Positions 27,195 through 38,199 of a DNA stretch of 64,000 nt are shown in pieces. The stretch covers positions 434,001 through 498,000 of the forward strand of contig JANPZY010000004.1 in NCBI GenBank assembly GCA_024707325.1, written 5' to 3'. Below the pieces are notes generated by a model. That model was given only the letters and a program-made list of their open reading frames with translations. It ran no database searches and was not told the origin of the DNA. The DNA comes from Opitutus sp. (lineage in GTDB: Bacteria; Verrucomicrobiota; Verrucomicrobiia; Opitutales; Opitutaceae). Position 1 is the stretch's first letter, and every line of letters starts with the position of its first letter. Both the position numbers and the translations under genes were made by a program.

Positions 27195-27793
27195 CGGGGT
27201 TTTCTGGAAAGTTCAGTTTACGCCCTCTTCCGCTACCGACTTCAAAATCGACCAGACCGTCGGCAAGGGAAAGAAAGCGGAGTCAGAGTGAAAACTGATT
27301 CCACGACGCCGACAGGGAGTCAATTCCGCGGACGCCACGAAAGACCTCTGCAGGAAACGAAATCGTGACGCCATCGCTGAAAATCTTCGTCGGTCTTCCG
27401 GAACGCCTCTCGCGCTGACACATTGCGGCACGGAGCAACTCCGCACATCGCGAGGTCGTCCAACGCCCTCGCGCAAGCACGAGGAAAATCACAATCATGA
27501 GCGCCACCGAGCGCATCGTGTCGCTGAACCAGTGCATCGTGATTGGCGAGGCGGTCGCCGCGCTCGCGGGGATTCCGCATTTGGCGGCTCAGAAGCGGCA
27601 AAACGAGCTTGGCCCCCTGCTTCATGCACGGCGGTCGGCTTTTATTTTTGGGCACCGGATTCGCTTTCTCTCTGTCCAACAGACCTCTGAAACAAACGCG
27701 CGCGAACGATTTTCATCGCCGCCGACAACACGTCGCTGTTTCGTAAGTCCAATTACAAGATATGGCCTGCGCGCCTGTCTTTGCTTTTCTCTC
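27195..27793. other. 599-bp divergent gap between glgA and rnr, no supported gene
   Basis: It lies between the divergent starts of glgA and rnr and must hold their promoters. Short open frames exist on both strands, but none resembles a known protein. The best is a minus-strand frame at 27283-27537 beginning with a hydrophobic helix (MRSVALMIVIFLVLARG), which could be a small membrane protein but has no supporting context. No repeat unit, hairpin terminator or RNA gene was recognised. Confidence 0.4.
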
Positions 27794-30210
27794 ATGACCC
27801 TTCGCGAACGTCTCCTCGCCCTGCTGCGCGAGGCCAATTATTCTCCTTCGACCGAACCCGAACTGCTCCGGCAACTCGGCCTCCACAAAAAACGCCGCGC
27901 TTCCCTCGCCCACGAGGTCCGGCAGTTGCTCGCCAAAGGTCAGGCTCAGCGCGTCCGCGGCGATCGCATCGCGCTCCGCGAAGCCAAAGCTCCGGCCGAA
28001 ACGAGCTCTCAGAAACCCGGCGGGCGAAAGATTTTCTCTCCGACGAAGCGGGCTGGCGCCGCGCCCATCGCAACCGACTCGCGTCCCGCACGTTCCAGCG
28101 AACTGCGGGAGAAACCGATCCATGCACCGGTGCGGCTGCCCTCGGATCAACTTGTTGGCCGCATCCAGTTTCGCGCGGGCGGTTCGGCTTTCGTGATCCC
28201 CGAAAACGCCGACGGCACGCCCGGCGACAACCGCGAGCCGGCCGTGCAGATTTTCCCGGAAGACACCGACGTCGCTCTTCCCGGCGATCGCGTGGTCGTG
28301 CGAATTTTCCACGGCCGCCGCGGAAAGCGTCCCGGCGAGCGCGTCGGCGGCGTCGAGCGCGTGTTGGAGCGCGGACGCGAGACGCTCGTGGGCGACCTGC
28401 GCCGCACGGGCCGCAGCTTTTTCGTGGTGCCCGACGATCCGCGTTTCACGCGCGAGATTCACGTCGACGATCCGGCGCGCAGCAAACTCGGAGTCGCGCC
28501 CTGCTCCCGGCGACAAGGTCGTGGTCAAGCTCCACCCGTGGAAGCATCGCCGCGATGCGCTGACCGGCGAACTCGTTTCGCGACTCGGCCGCACGCATGA
28601 ACCGCAGGCGGAGCTGCTCGGCATCTTCGAAAAAATTCAGTCTCGCGACCAAGTTCCCCGACGAGGTCGAGCGCGAGGCGGCCGGCATTCCCGATCGCGT
28701 GCAACCGCGTGAGCTTCGCGGGCGACTCGACTATCGCGAGGAGGCGGTTTTCACCATCGATCCCGACGACGCGAAAGATTTCGACGACGCCCTTTCCTAC
28801 GAGGTGCTCGACCAGGGAGACGTGCGTGTCGGCATCCACATCGCCGATGTCTCGACCTACGTGAAGCCCGGCACCTCCCTCGATCGCGAGGCCCAGAAGC
28901 GCGGCAATTCCACCTATCTGGTCGGCATCGTGATTCCGATGTTGCCGGAAAAGCTCTCCAACGGCCTCTGCTCGCTCGTCGAGGGACAGGATCGGCTCTG
29001 CAAAGCCGTTTTCCTCACGTTCGCGAAAAACGGCCGGCTCAAGGACACGTCGTTCGCGAATACCGTCATCCGCAGCCGCAAGCGTCTCACCTACAAGCAG
29101 GCCTATGCGCTGATGTTCGAGAACGACCTCGACCGCATTCGCGCGCTGCCGCTTCCGCCGAAACATCAGACCGGCTCCACCGGTCGCGCGTTGCGCGACT
29201 TGAGCGACGCCGAACTCGTCGATCTGCAGTCGTGGGTTCGCGCCCTTTGGAAAATTGCGAGTCGTCTCCGCCGCGATCGCATGGCGCACGGCAGCCTCGA
29301 TCTCGATATGCCCGAGACGAAGATCTTCGTCGACGAACAAGGTTACGCCGACCGCCTCGAAAAGATCGAGCACGACGAGAGCCACCAGCTCATCGAGGAG
29401 TTCATGCTCGCGGCCAACGAAGCCGTCGCCCGCCTCACGCGCACGCACAAGCTCCCGTCGCTCTACCGCGTGCACGACGAACCCGACTCGGAGAAACTCG
29501 ACGAATTCCGTCAGTTGCTCGGCACGTTCGAGATCCACACCGGGGATCTTTCGCGCCGCGAGGAGATCATGAAACTGCTCGAGACGCTGCGCGATCATCC
29601 GCAGGGCTACACGTTGCGCACGCAGCTCCTCCGCAGTCTGAAGAAAGCCGCCTATCGCTCCACCCACGACGGCCACTACGGGCTCAACAAAAAGGACTAC
29701 ACGCACTTCACCTCGCCGATTCGCCGCTACGCCGATCTCGTCGTGCACCGCGTGCTCGAATTTTACCTCGTGAAACACGGCGGTCACACGCCTTCGTCAG
29801 GTCATTCACCCGGCTACACGCTGCCCCACATCGAGAGCCTTGCCGAACACCTCAGCCTTACAGAAATCAACAGCGCTGAGGCCGAGCGCGAGAGCGTGAA
29901 GATCAAGCTCCTCGAGTTCTTTGAGCGCGAGGCCGCGAAGAAACACAAGACGCCCTTCGCCGCCGTCATCACGGACGTGCGCGCCAACGGCTTCTTCCTC
30001 GAACTCATCGAGTCGATGACCTTCGGCTACGTTTCGGCCAACGTGCTCGACGACGACCGCTACACGCTCAACAACGCCGGCACCGTCCTCACCGGCCGCA
30101 AGAAAAAGCGCCGCTTCGGTCTCAACGATCGCATCGATGTCGTCGTCGAGAGCGTGGACCGCTTCAAGCGCCTCATCGATTTCCGTCCGGCGCCGGTCAC
30201 CAAAAAGTAA
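27794..30210 (+). CDS. rnr: Ribonuclease R (two +1 frame disruptions)
   Basis: 3'-5' exoribonuclease of the RNB family. Starts MTLRERLLALLREANYSPST (winged-helix N-terminal domain), then cold-shock domains (DQLVGRIQFRAGGSAFVI, DVALPGDRVVVRIFHGRRGK), the RNB catalytic domain with FTIDPDDAKDFDDALSYEV (active-site aspartates) and HIADVSTYVKPGTSLDREA, and a C-terminal S1 domain (TDVRANGFFLELIESMTFGY). Two extra bases break the frame: one C in CCC at 28499-28501 (GVAP must join APGDKVVVKLHPWKHRRDAL) and one A in six As at 28630-28635 (LLGIFEK must join FSLATKFPDEVERE). With both removed the protein is about 804 residues, normal for RNase R. Likely sequencing errors. Confidence 0.9.
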
Positions 30211-30272
30211 CCGCCGCGTGCACACGACGCGCACTTGAGATTCGCACGAAAACCCATCTCTTCCGCGACTGT

Positions 30273-30806
30273 ATGAAACATTACGATTTCGCCGCCCGCT
30301 TCCGGACGATTTACGATCACGCCGTCGCGCTCTACGCCAAAGGCCAGCGCGGTGCCGACACGTTTTTCGATGCCGATCAGCTCGCGTTTCTTTCGGCCAA
30401 CGGCCTGACCGCGCAGCACCTCTACGACTACGCCGAAGACCACAACAACTACAACGGCGAGCCCGGCTTCGAACACGCGCTCGCGATCGAATCCGTGCGT
30501 CGTGACTATTTTCTCAACGCCCAGAACGGCGTCGCTTCGAAGACCGTGCTCGACGAGTCCTCGCTCCCCGCGAAAACCGACGCGGTCCGCGGCATCGAGT
30601 GGTTGCCCCGCATCATCCCGAAAGCGAAGGCCAAGCTCCGCGGCGAACTGCCTGCGTCGCTCATGTATTGCTGCGGTGGTGACCGTCGTTTCCTGAAAGC
30701 GCACGACATCTTCCCCGCCGAATTCCTCAGCCTCGTATGGCGTAACCTCGATAACGACGACGCCATCGTCGACTGGATCGAGAAGCGCACGAAATCGCAG
30801 CGCTGA
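30273..30806 (+). CDS. DUF5069 protein
   Basis: 177 residues, soluble, no signal peptide. The C-terminal half carries the DUF5069 hallmarks: GIEWLPRIIPKAKAKLRGEL, PASLMYCCGGDRRFLKAH and FLSLVWRNLDNDDAIVDWIE. The N-terminal half (AEDHNNYNGEPGFEHALAIE) is also part of this family in Verrucomicrobiota. No biochemical function is known. It lies 62 bp after rnr on the same strand and is followed by a strong terminator, so it may end the rnr transcript. Confidence 0.85.
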   Translation: MKHYDFAARFRTIYDHAVALYAKGQRGADTFFDADQLAFLSANGLTAQHLYDYAEDHNNYNGEPGFEHALAIESVRRDYFLNAQNGVASKTVLDESSLPAKTDAVRGIEWLPRIIPKAKAKLRGELPASLMYCCGGDRRFLKAHDIFPAEFLSLVWRNLDNDDAIVDWIEKRTKSQR

Positions 30807-30836
30807 GCCACGCGCAAAAATTTTCCCGTCAGGTGA

Positions 30837-30862
30837 GCCCGCCGTCGCCGGCGGGCTTTTTT
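30837..30862 (+). terminator. Intrinsic terminator after the DUF5069 gene
   Basis: Arms GCCCGCCG (30837-30844) and CGGCGGGC (30849-30856) with a 4-nt loop are followed by six Ts. It lies 30 bp after the stop codon. Confidence 0.92.
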
Positions 30863-30902
30863 GTGCAAGAGGGCGCCAATCGACGCGCCGAATCCAGATT
30901 CG

Positions 30903-31075
30903 ATCCGCATCCCGTCCCGCTTCGGCGCATACTGGGTCCCGAAGTCATCCGCACCTTGGCGCGACTCAGGCCGCACTCAGTCCCGACTCGGTGCGCACCT
31001 TGGCACGACCTTGTCCGCTCATTGGCTCGACCTGGTCCGCACTCTGTCGCGGCTCGTTGTGCACTCGGGCGTGGA
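30903..31075 (-). repeat. 11-bp periodic array D (about 15 units, reversed)
   Basis: Units from 30955 read 3-bp spacer plus 8-bp core without slippage: cttGGCGCGAC, tcaGGCCGCAC, tcaGTCCCGAC, tcgGTGCGCAC, cttGGCACGAC, cttGTCCGCTC, attGGCTCGAC, ctgGTCCGCAC, tctGTCGCGGC, tcgTTGTGCAC. Units 30903-30954 are looser. Relative to arrays A, B, C and E the orientation is reversed. It sits in the 409-bp gap between a terminator and the IorA-type gene. Confidence 0.75.
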
Positions 31076-31215
31076 AGAGAGCTTAACGCGCGTGGCGCCG
31101 ACTAGTTGCAGTCTCAGAAACTTTTCCGAGCGATTCTCTCGGCCGGGTTGACCGAGGGAAAAGCGCGACTCAACTTTCGCGCACGGCTTCGCCCCTCCCC
31201 AAACGCATTCCCTTC

Positions 31216-31701
31216 ATGAGCAAGTTTACTCTGCAGGTTAACGGCCAGTCCCGCACTGTCGACGTGGCGCCGGATACGCCTCTTCTCTGGGTGTTGCGAG
31301 ATCACCTGGATCTCGTCGGCACAAAATTCGGCTGTGGCATCGGCCAGTGCGGTGCGTGCACCGTGCACCTCGACGGCGAACCGGCACGGGCCTGCCTCAT
31401 GCCCGTGTCAGCTGTGACGGCGGCGAAGATCACCACGATCGAAGGTCTCGCCGAAGAAGCCTCTCATCTGCACCCGGTGCAGGAAGCGTGGTGCGAACTG
31501 GATGTCGCTCAATGCGGCTACTGCCAGGCGGGACAAATCATGTCGGCCGCGGCGCTGTTGAAACGGAATCCGAATCCGTCGGACGACGACATCGATTCCG
31601 CGATGTCGGGTAATCTCTGCCGCTGCGCGACGTATTATCGCATCCGCCAGGCCATCAAACACGCCGCTGACTTGGCGACGAAGAAGGAGGCGGTGTCATG
31701 A
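31216..31701 (+). CDS. 2Fe-2S subunit of a xanthine oxidase-family hydroxylase (IorA type)
   Basis: 161 residues. Small electron-transfer subunit with two [2Fe-2S] clusters: the plant-ferredoxin type [17 protein letters not shown] with its later Cys in ARACLMP, and the helical [16 protein letters not shown] with [16 protein letters not shown]. It overlaps the molybdenum subunit by 4 bp (ATGA), so the pair is coupled. No FAD subunit is encoded nearby, which matches isoquinoline 1-oxidoreductase-like enzymes that pass electrons to a cytochrome or quinone. Substrate unknown. Confidence 0.92.
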   Translation: MSKFTLQVNGQSRTVDVAPDTPLLWVLRDHLDLVGTKFGCGIGQCGACTVHLDGEPARACLMPVSAVTAAKITTIEGLAEEASHLHPVQEAWCELDVAQCGYCQAGQIMSAAALLKRNPNPSDDDIDSAMSGNLCRCATYYRIRQAIKHAADLATKKEAVS

Positions 31702-33935
31702 GCGCTTCGAATCCTCTCGCCGCTCCGGTCGATCGCCGGAGTTTCCTGAAATTCTCCGCGCTGGCCGGTGGTGGTTTGATGCTCGGACTTTATCTGCGCA
31801 CGGGCGCCCGCGGTTTCTCGAACATCATCAACGCATCGACCGACACCGTGGGCGAGTTCGCGCCCAACGCCTATCTGCGCATCTCGCCGCAAGGCGTGGT
31901 CACGCTCATCTCGAAGGTCCCCGAGTGCGGCCAGGGTATCAAAACCTCACTGCCGATGGTGATCGCCGAGGAGTTGAGCGTGGACTGGAACGACGTCGTG
32001 ATCGAAGTCGCCGAGGCCACTTCGGAGTATTCCAATCCGTGGTATGGCGCGGGCGGCAGCACCTCGACCCCGAATCACTACGACACGTTTCGCCGCGCGG
32101 GCGCGTCCGCGCGCATGATGCTCGTGACGGCTGCGGCGCAGACGTGGGAAGTTTCCGAAGCCGAGTGTTACGCCGACGACTCGGCGGTGACGCACAAACC
32201 GAGCGGACGAAAACTCCGTTACGGCGAACTCGTCGCCGCGGCTTCGAAGTTGCCGGTGCCCGACGAAAAGAGCGTGGTGTTGAAGGATCCGAAGGAGTTC
32301 AAACTCCTCGGTCGACGCGTCTCGGGCGTCGACAATCCCAAGCTCGTCACCGGTCAGCCGCTCTTTGGCATCGATACGAAGCTGCCGGGCATGCTCTACG
32401 CCGTTTACGAGAAATGCCCGGTGTTCGGCGGCAAAGTCGTCAGTGCAAATCTCGATGACGTGAAAGCGCTGCCGGGCGTGAAGGATGCATTCGTGATCGA
32501 AGGCACCAATGAACCCAACGGTCTGATGCCCGGCGTGGCGATCGTCGCCGACTCGACGTGGGCGGCCTTCTCCGCACGTCGCGCGCTCAAGGTGACCTGG
32601 AACGAAGGCCCGAGCGCCTCGGAAAGCTGGGGCGAATTCGCGTCCCGCGCTGAAGTCGCGTTCACGCGCCCGGGCTCGATGCAATTGCGCAGAGACGGCG
32701 ACGTCGCCGCCGCCCTGAGTCAGGCGGACACGGTCGTCGATGCGGTCTACTCGTATCCATTTATTTCACACGCCAACCTCGAGCCGCAGAACTGCACGGC
32801 GCAGTTCAAGGATGGCGCGCTGGAAATCTGGGCGCCCACGCAGAATCCGGGCAACGGGCGCGAACTACTGAGCCGCGTGCTCGGTGTGCCGCAGGAAAAA
32901 ATCCGCATTCACGTGACACGCATCGGCGGCGGTTTCGGTCGCCGCCTCTTCAGCGACTTCATGGCTGAGGCGGCTGCAATCGCGATGAAGGTGCCGGCGC
33001 CGGTGAAACTCACCTGGACGCGCGAAGACGATCTGCGTCACGACCACTATCGCCCGGGTGGCTTCTTCAAGCTGCAGGCCGCGGTGAACGACAATGGCAA
33101 GGTCACGGGCTGGCGCAGCCATTTCGTCACCTTTGGCAACACGAAGGAGCAACCCGGCAACGGCGCCGGTTTGTCGAAGGACGAGTTTCCGGGTCGCTGG
33201 ATTCCCAACTTCCATTCGGAGGCCACGGTGCTCCAAACCGCAACGCCGATGGGTTACTGGCGCGCGCCGGGAAGCTGCACGATCGCGTGGGTGATGCACA
33301 GCTTCATCGACGAACTCGCCTACGCGGCCGGCGGCGATCCGTTGCAGTTCCGTCTGGATCTGCTCGGCGACGGCGACGAGCTGCCCGGCGACGGTCCGTG
33401 GAATCCTCCTTACAACATCAAGCGCATGCGCGCCGTGGTGCAGGAGGCCGCGCGACTCGGCGGTTATCCGAAACCGTTGCCGAAGGGCCGCGGTCGCGGA
33501 CTCGCGTTTCATTTCAGCCATCGCGGCTATGTCGCGCAGGTGGCGGACGTCACCGTGTCGAAAGACGGCACACTCAAGGTCGACAAGGTCACCTGCGTCT
33601 GCGACGTCGGCTCGCAAATCGTCAACCTCAGTGGCGCGGAAAACCAGGTGCAGGGTTCGATCATCGACGGAATCGGCGCCGCGCTCTATCAAGATCTCGA
33701 CATCGAGCGCGGCCGCGTCGTGCAGTCGAATTTCCACGACTACCCGATGATTCGCATGCCGGACACCCCGCCGGTGATCGACATCCACTTCCTGAAAACC
33801 GACTTTCCGACGACGGGTCTCGGCGAGCCGGCTCTTCCGCCGATCGCACCCGCGATTTGCAACGCGATCTACGCCGCGATCGGCAAACGCATCCGGACGC
33901 TGCCGATTACGAAAACTGATCTCAGCTGGAGCTAA
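31698..33935 (+). CDS. Molybdopterin-binding subunit of a xanthine oxidase-family hydroxylase (IorB type)
   Basis: 745 residues. The N-terminus has a twin-arginine signal ([19 protein letters not shown]), so the complex is probably exported to the periplasm folded, together with the small subunit. Molybdopterin-cytosine-dinucleotide-binding blocks are present ([78 protein letters not shown]). The catalytic Glu region is [19 protein letters not shown]. Family members hydroxylate N-heterocycles or oxidise aldehydes; the substrate cannot be read from sequence. No cytochrome gene is attached. Confidence 0.9.
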   Translation: MSASNPLAAPVDRRSFLKFSALAGGGLMLGLYLRTGARGFSNIINASTDTVGEFAPNAYLRISPQGVVTLISKVPECGQGIKTSLPMVIAEELSVDWNDVVIEVAEATSEYSNPWYGAGGSTSTPNHYDTFRRAGASARMMLVTAAAQTWEVSEAECYADDSAVTHKPSGRKLRYGELVAAASKLPVPDEKSVVLKDPKEFKLLGRRVSGVDNPKLVTGQPLFGIDTKLPGMLYAVYEKCPVFGGKVVSANLDDVKALPGVKDAFVIEGTNEPNGLMPGVAIVADSTWAAFSARRALKVTWNEGPSASESWGEFASRAEVAFTRPGSMQLRRDGDVAAALSQADTVVDAVYSYPFISHANLEPQNCTAQFKDGALEIWAPTQNPGNGRELLSRVLGVPQEKIRIHVTRIGGGFGRRLFSDFMAEAAAIAMKVPAPVKLTWTREDDLRHDHYRPGGFFKLQAAVNDNGKVTGWRSHFVTFGNTKEQPGNGAGLSKDEFPGRWIPNFHSEATVLQTATPMGYWRAPGSCTIAWVMHSFIDELAYAAGGDPLQFRLDLLGDGDELPGDGPWNPPYNIKRMRAVVQEAARLGGYPKPLPKGRGRGLAFHFSHRGYVAQVADVTVSKDGTLKVDKVTCVCDVGSQIVNLSGAENQVQGSIIDGIGAALYQDLDIERGRVVQSNFHDYPMIRMPDTPPVIDIHFLKTDFPTTGLGEPALPPIAPAICNAIYAAIGKRIRTLPITKTDLSWS

Positions 33936-33988
33936 GTCCTCGCGCGAGCGTGGCCGCTCTCCGGTAAAGTTTACTTCCTCGAGCGGCC

Positions 33989-34468
33989 ATGCCTTCTCGC
34001 GATTACGTTCTCCGACTCGTCGAACAGGTCGGCGAGTTTCTCGCACGCATCCTTCGCCAAAAGGAGGAGAAGCGTCCGCAGGAAGCGCTGCAGTCCGTCA
34101 TGGCCGCTTGCGAACGGCTGTTTGGGCTGGAGGCCGTTCGCGTGTTTCAGTTCACGCCGGAACAGCAGATCGCGTTGCTCAAGGAGGGCACGACGCCCGA
34201 CGAAGGTCGCGAAAAAGTGATGATGTATGCCGCGCTGCTCGCCGAGTCCGCGGGGGCCTTCGAACAACTCGGGCAAAGTGAACAGGCGCGTCAGGCTCGC
34301 GTGCAGTCGCTGCGCATGATCACGCAGGTGTGGGATTCCGAGTTTCCGCGCGAAGCGTGGCCAGCGTTCGCGCCGAAGGTGGAAAAACTCCTGACCGAAA
34401 TCGGTCCCGCGTCCGAGAACGATCCAGCGAGTGAGTGGATCGCGGCCGCGAAAAGCAGGCTAAGTTAA
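33989..34468 (+). CDS. Small helical protein, DUF6483-like
   Basis: 159 residues, predicted all-helical and soluble. The start SRDYVLRLVEQVGEFLARIL followed by RPQEALQSVMAACERLFGLE and a TPR-like middle (MMYAALLAESAGAFEQLGQS) resembles the DUF6483 family, whose function is unknown. It lies 53 bp after the molybdenum hydroxylase on the same strand, but no functional link is evident. Family name given with moderate certainty. Confidence 0.7.
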   Translation: MPSRDYVLRLVEQVGEFLARILRQKEEKRPQEALQSVMAACERLFGLEAVRVFQFTPEQQIALLKEGTTPDEGREKVMMYAALLAESAGAFEQLGQSEQARQARVQSLRMITQVWDSEFPREAWPAFAPKVEKLLTEIGPASENDPASEWIAAAKSRLS

Positions 34469-34580
34469 AATTGCCCCCCGAATAAACGCGAAGGTGCGCG
34501 AATCGCGTTTCACGAAGTTGTCTGTGCGACCTCGCGGTCGGAGCTCCGTGTCCTTCGTGGCCTACCGATAGCGCAGCGCT

Positions 34581-36798
34581 TCACCCAAAGAGCTCGCCCT
34601 GCACTTCCGCCGGCGGCGTGCGCGTCGCTTCCACGCCGAGAAACGGCGCGTAGCGCTCGAGCCAGTCGTCCAATTTATCGAGGTAATACGACGAGTCGTA
34701 AGGCCACTGCTGCGGATCGAAAAGCGCGAGCGCACGGGCACGCTGCCAGTCGGCGGAGCGGCCTTTGATTTTCCCGGTCACGTAGTAGTGCACGCGCTCG
34801 CCCATGCGCGGTCGCGGCGAAAGTTGCAGCGCGACTTCGGCGGAGGCGCGACGCGGTTTGCCGCCGGCGGCGATGAGCCGTTCGTAAGCGTCGGGATTCT
34901 GGCTGAGCGTCTCGCTCTTCGCGAGTTCCGCGACCGGAAACGTGCCGCTTCGGATGCGCGTGCGATAATCTTCGAGCTGTTGCAACGGCGACTCCTTGGA
35001 CGCGCCGAGTAGAAAGCGAATGAGCTGATCGCTCAGTTTTTTCAGATAAGGCTCGATGCCGCGCGATCGCAGCGCGCTTCCGCGGAGCGTCACCTCGTGG
35101 CCGTCGTAGAGCGCGTAGTTCTTCGCCTTGTAACACCACATTGCCTCGTAGCGTCCGTCGTATTCGAGCTCGATGCCCGCCGGCAGGATCGATTCCACGA
35201 GCGCGAGCAGTTCCTCCGGTTTGTCGTAGTAGCGCTCGGACGAGAGATAGATGCCATCGGTGTCGGCTTCGAGGATCACACAGTCGTGCTTCGAGAACTC
35301 GTCGATCAGGAGTTGCAGCAACTCGCGACCGCGACGCGTCACTTCCGCAGCGAGCTCTCCGTCGCCGAAGCGCGCACCGGAAAAACCGAGGTAGCCGTAA
35401 AAGGAGTTGATGAGAATCTTGAACGCCGTCTGCCCGCGCCTGCGCCTCCGCGCGTTCCTCGATCGTCGGCGCAGTGCGCGCAAGTTGCTTGTAGGTGAGG
35501 CGATACTCGCGCAGGCGCCGCAGCATCGGAATGAACGTGCCAAGCGTGTCGTTGCGCGGATTGCGACCGATATGGAGCAGCAGGCTCGGGTAAAGCGACG
35601 CCACGTCGAAATGCAGCACGTGCCGAAACACGCCTTCGCGGAAGCTCCGCGTGTAGCCGCCCTCGAACGGCTGCACCTCCGGCGGCAGCGGACACGCCTG
35701 CCGCGCGTGGTAGTATTCCTCGAGAAACAGCAGATCGATCTTCGAGGTCGCGCCGCGCAGCGTCGCTTCCTGCAGATTCGTCGGGAACGCTCTCACCTGC
35801 TCGAAATACGTCGGCAGCAATTGATCCGCGATTCCGGCGGTCTCGCGGAGATCGTCCTCGAGGTAGGCGCAGAAACGCGCGCGATCGTTTTCAAACGCTT
35901 CCTGGATGCGCGGGCCTTCGATGTAGGTGCGCTCGGCACTGTCCTCGGGGGTGACGCCGAAATACACCGCGGCTTCCTTCAAGCCATACGAGGTCATCTC
36001 GCGCGTCGTGATGTCGTAGATCTGCGCGAGGAAAAACGTATCCACCACCGCACGACCGGGCAGATCGCAGCGGACGAAGTCGATCCAGCGCTCGGCGACT
36101 TTCAGGCGCGAACTGCGAAACTGTGCTTTTTGTCCGTAGCGTCCCCACAGGCTCGGCACGCCGAGACGGCGCCCGCGATGCCGCAGGTAATCGAGATCGA
36201 ATTTGAAGATGTTGTGCCCCTCGATGATATCCGGATCCCACTCCGCGAGCGCCGCGATGAACGATTCGAGCAGTTTCTTCTCCGCCGCGTCCGTGCGCTC
36301 CTCCAGCAGGAGCAGGCGCGACTTTCCCGCCATGCGCAGGCCGATCGCGAGCACGCGATCGTCGGGCTTGTTGGGATCGCAAAACTCTCCGTCCGCCGTG
36401 CAGGTCTCGATGTCGAGTTGACAGCGCCGCAACTCGTGAAACGGCAGCTGCCGGTAGAGCCGCTCGCGCCGTTGGAGCAGGTATTGGCTCTCGATCGGCC
36501 GGATCGAATCAACGCCGATCGACGCAGCTTTCGCTTCCTTCAGAAAACGCGAAAACGCCTCGAGGCTTTCCGCGTGCACCATGCGATCGAACGCGCCCTC
36601 ACCCGCCAGACGCTCGATCTGCATCCCGGTCAACACGCCGTCCGACGGCGTGTCGTTGAGCCAGGCAAAGGGACGGAACTGATCCGTGCGATGCTCGCGC
36701 CGTCCGTCGGCCGTCGCGACGGTGGTGTGCACCACGCCGGCGTCGTCGATCCAGACGCCGGTCAGCGATTCGGCAGAACTCGCGGCGGCGTCACTCAA
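34581..36798 (-). CDS. Family B DNA polymerase with 3'-5' exonuclease (Pol II-like), one frame disruption
   Basis: About 738 residues after correction. Exonuclease motifs: ExoI LDIETCT, ExoII NIFKFDLDYL, ExoIII YLEDDLRET. Polymerase motifs: A HFDVASLYPSLLLHIG, B KILINSFYGYLGFSG, C ILEADTDGIYLS. All catalytic acids are present. Frame is lost at CCC 35433-35435 (plus strand): removing one base joins EERAEAQAR to QTAFKILINSFYG exactly as the family requires, so an extra base is likely an error. It is shorter than E. coli Pol II (783). A role in damage tolerance is inferred from Pol II; replication by Pol III is assumed to be encoded elsewhere. Confidence 0.9.
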
Positions 36799-36812
36799 TC
36801 ACACTCGGTCGT

Positions 36813-37160
36813 TCAGAAGGGACGCGTGTAGACCATCGTGACCGCGACCGCGGCGAGCACGACCGTGAGTCCGATCCAGAGTCGGGCTTTCTCGCGACGC
36901 TTGTAGGCGAGACCAACGAAAGCCGAGAGACCGAGCCAGCAGACCAGTTTCACCACCGCCCAGCCACCGCTGAACTGGTAAAGCGCCTGCCACATGCGAA
37001 CACCGGCGAGCAGTGCGAGGACGCCCGCAATGCCGCTCCACATGAGCGCCTTCTTGCGCGTTTCCGGAGCGCCCGCGGCGGCGTAGAAGACCGTCGCGCC
37101 CATGACGAGGACCGACAGAACGTGGAGAATGTGGAGCGCGTTGTATTCGGCAGAACTCAT
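36813..37160 (-). CDS. Small integral membrane protein with four TM segments
   Basis: 115 residues from the ATG at 37160 (an in-frame GTG at 37193 would add 11 residues). Four hydrophobic helices: ALHILHVLSVLVMGATVFYA, ALMWSGIAGVLALLAG, WAVVKLVCWLGLSAFVGLAY and LWIGLTVVLAAVAVTMVY. Histidines at the first helix and the order of helices recall SirB2/CopD-like small membrane proteins, but I would not assign a function. It lies upstream of the DNA polymerase gene with a 14-bp gap. Confidence 0.7.
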   Translation of the reverse strand: MSSAEYNALHILHVLSVLVMGATVFYAAAGAPETRKKALMWSGIAGVLALLAGVRMWQALYQFSGGWAVVKLVCWLGLSAFVGLAYKRREKARLWIGLTVVLAAVAVTMVYTRPF

Positions 37161-37445
37161 GTGTGGAGGAAGTTGGAAAGAGAAAGTTGACACCCCGCCT
37201 GTGCCGTATGCCCAAAGGCTCAGGACCTTTTTAGGTTAAGGTGGGCACCTCCCCCGCAGCGTCTGCTTTCCGATTTACGGCCTAGCATCTTCCGCGGCGG
37301 CTTCAGTTCCCGTAATTTATCTAAGGCAAAGAGCAGTTATTGAAAGCACCTCGAACACTGCAGGGTGTCAGCCGGCGAAGGTAGGTGGCACCCCCGCTCC
37401 GTCAAACGCGAATCGCCGTTTCCCGCTGCCCGGCGAAATTTCACC

Positions 37446-37907
37446 TCAGGATTCCAAGATGCTGGAATCCAAGTGCTGAATGATCAGCTCCTGAATCGTC
37501 GCGAGAAACAGGTAGCACATGAAGGCCTTTCGCACCTGCTCGTCCATGGCCTCGATGTCCAGATCGCTGCTCTCGAGCGCATCGTCGCCGAGCACGCCGA
37601 GGCACTTTTCGCGCAGTCGCAGACGCACCGCGGAGCACGCGCGGAGGACCGGCTCGGCGTTGCTCGCGTCGAACGCGATCACGCCGTCGGCGAAAAACTC
37701 GTCGTCAAACAACGCGAGCAGCGCGCGCACGTCGTCGCCCTGCGCGGCAAGCAACTCCGCCATCCACGCATCGCGGAAATCCGGATCGAGATCGCCGAGC
37801 GAAAACGGCACCGCGAGGTCCTTCCCCAGCCCGTCGGCGAGTTGCTTGATCACGTCGAGCAACGGAGCGACGACCGGCAGACTGAGCTTTACCTCAATGC
37901 GCTTCAT
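37446..37907 (-). CDS. ClpS-linked protein of unknown function
   Basis: 153 residues from the ATG at 37907 (MKRIEVKLSLPVVAPLLDVI). It is acidic and helical, with no signal or TM segment. Its start lies inside clpS (14-bp overlap), so the two are translationally coupled. In actinobacteria a DUF2017 protein is coded next to clpS and this gene has a similar place and size, but I cannot confirm homology by eye. A role linked to N-end-rule or Clp proteolysis is therefore only positional inference. Confidence 0.7.
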   Translation of the reverse strand: MKRIEVKLSLPVVAPLLDVIKQLADGLGKDLAVPFSLGDLDPDFRDAWMAELLAAQGDDVRALLALFDDEFFADGVIAFDASNAEPVLRACSAVRLRLREKCLGVLGDDALESSDLDIEAMDEQVRKAFMCYLFLATIQELIIQHLDSSILES

Positions 37908-38193
37908 CGGGCTCGAGCACCGCGGTGAGGTGCCATTGCTGGAGGGTGAACACGTAGGCTTCCGCTTTCTCGCGCAGCCCAACCCACACGACGGAGCGGC
38001 CCTGTTCGTGCACTTCGAGCATGTGACGGCGCGCCTTCGGCTCGTCGAAGCCGAAGACTTTTTTGAACACCATCACGACGTAGGACATGAGGTTGACCGG
38101 ATCGTTGAGCACCACGACTCGCCAAACGCCTTCCGTCGCGAGCGCGGTTGCGCTCTCGGATTCGGGCAAGCCATGGGGATCTTCGTGCGCCAT
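37894..38193 (-). CDS. clpS: ATP-dependent Clp protease adaptor ClpS
   Basis: 99 residues. Delivers N-degron substrates to ClpAP. Conserved core: WRVVVLNDPVNLMSYVVMVF with the ND-P motif that binds the N-terminal residue, KVFGFDEPKARRHMLEVHEQ containing the conserved His pair, and ALE-like REKAEAYVFTLQQWHL. It lies 6 bp after proS and overlaps the next gene by 14 bp, making a proS-clpS-unknown operon. Confidence 0.93.
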   Translation of the reverse strand: MAHEDPHGLPESESATALATEGVWRVVVLNDPVNLMSYVVMVFKKVFGFDEPKARRHMLEVHEQGRSVVWVGLREKAEAYVFTLQQWHLTAVLEPDEAH

Positions 38194-38199
38194 CCGTCG

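Noticed and set aside
27283..27537. Small membrane protein upstream of glgA on the minus strand
   Set aside because: Only one hydrophobic segment; no ribosome site, no neighbour in operon and no recognisable family, so kept as a note in the gap entry.
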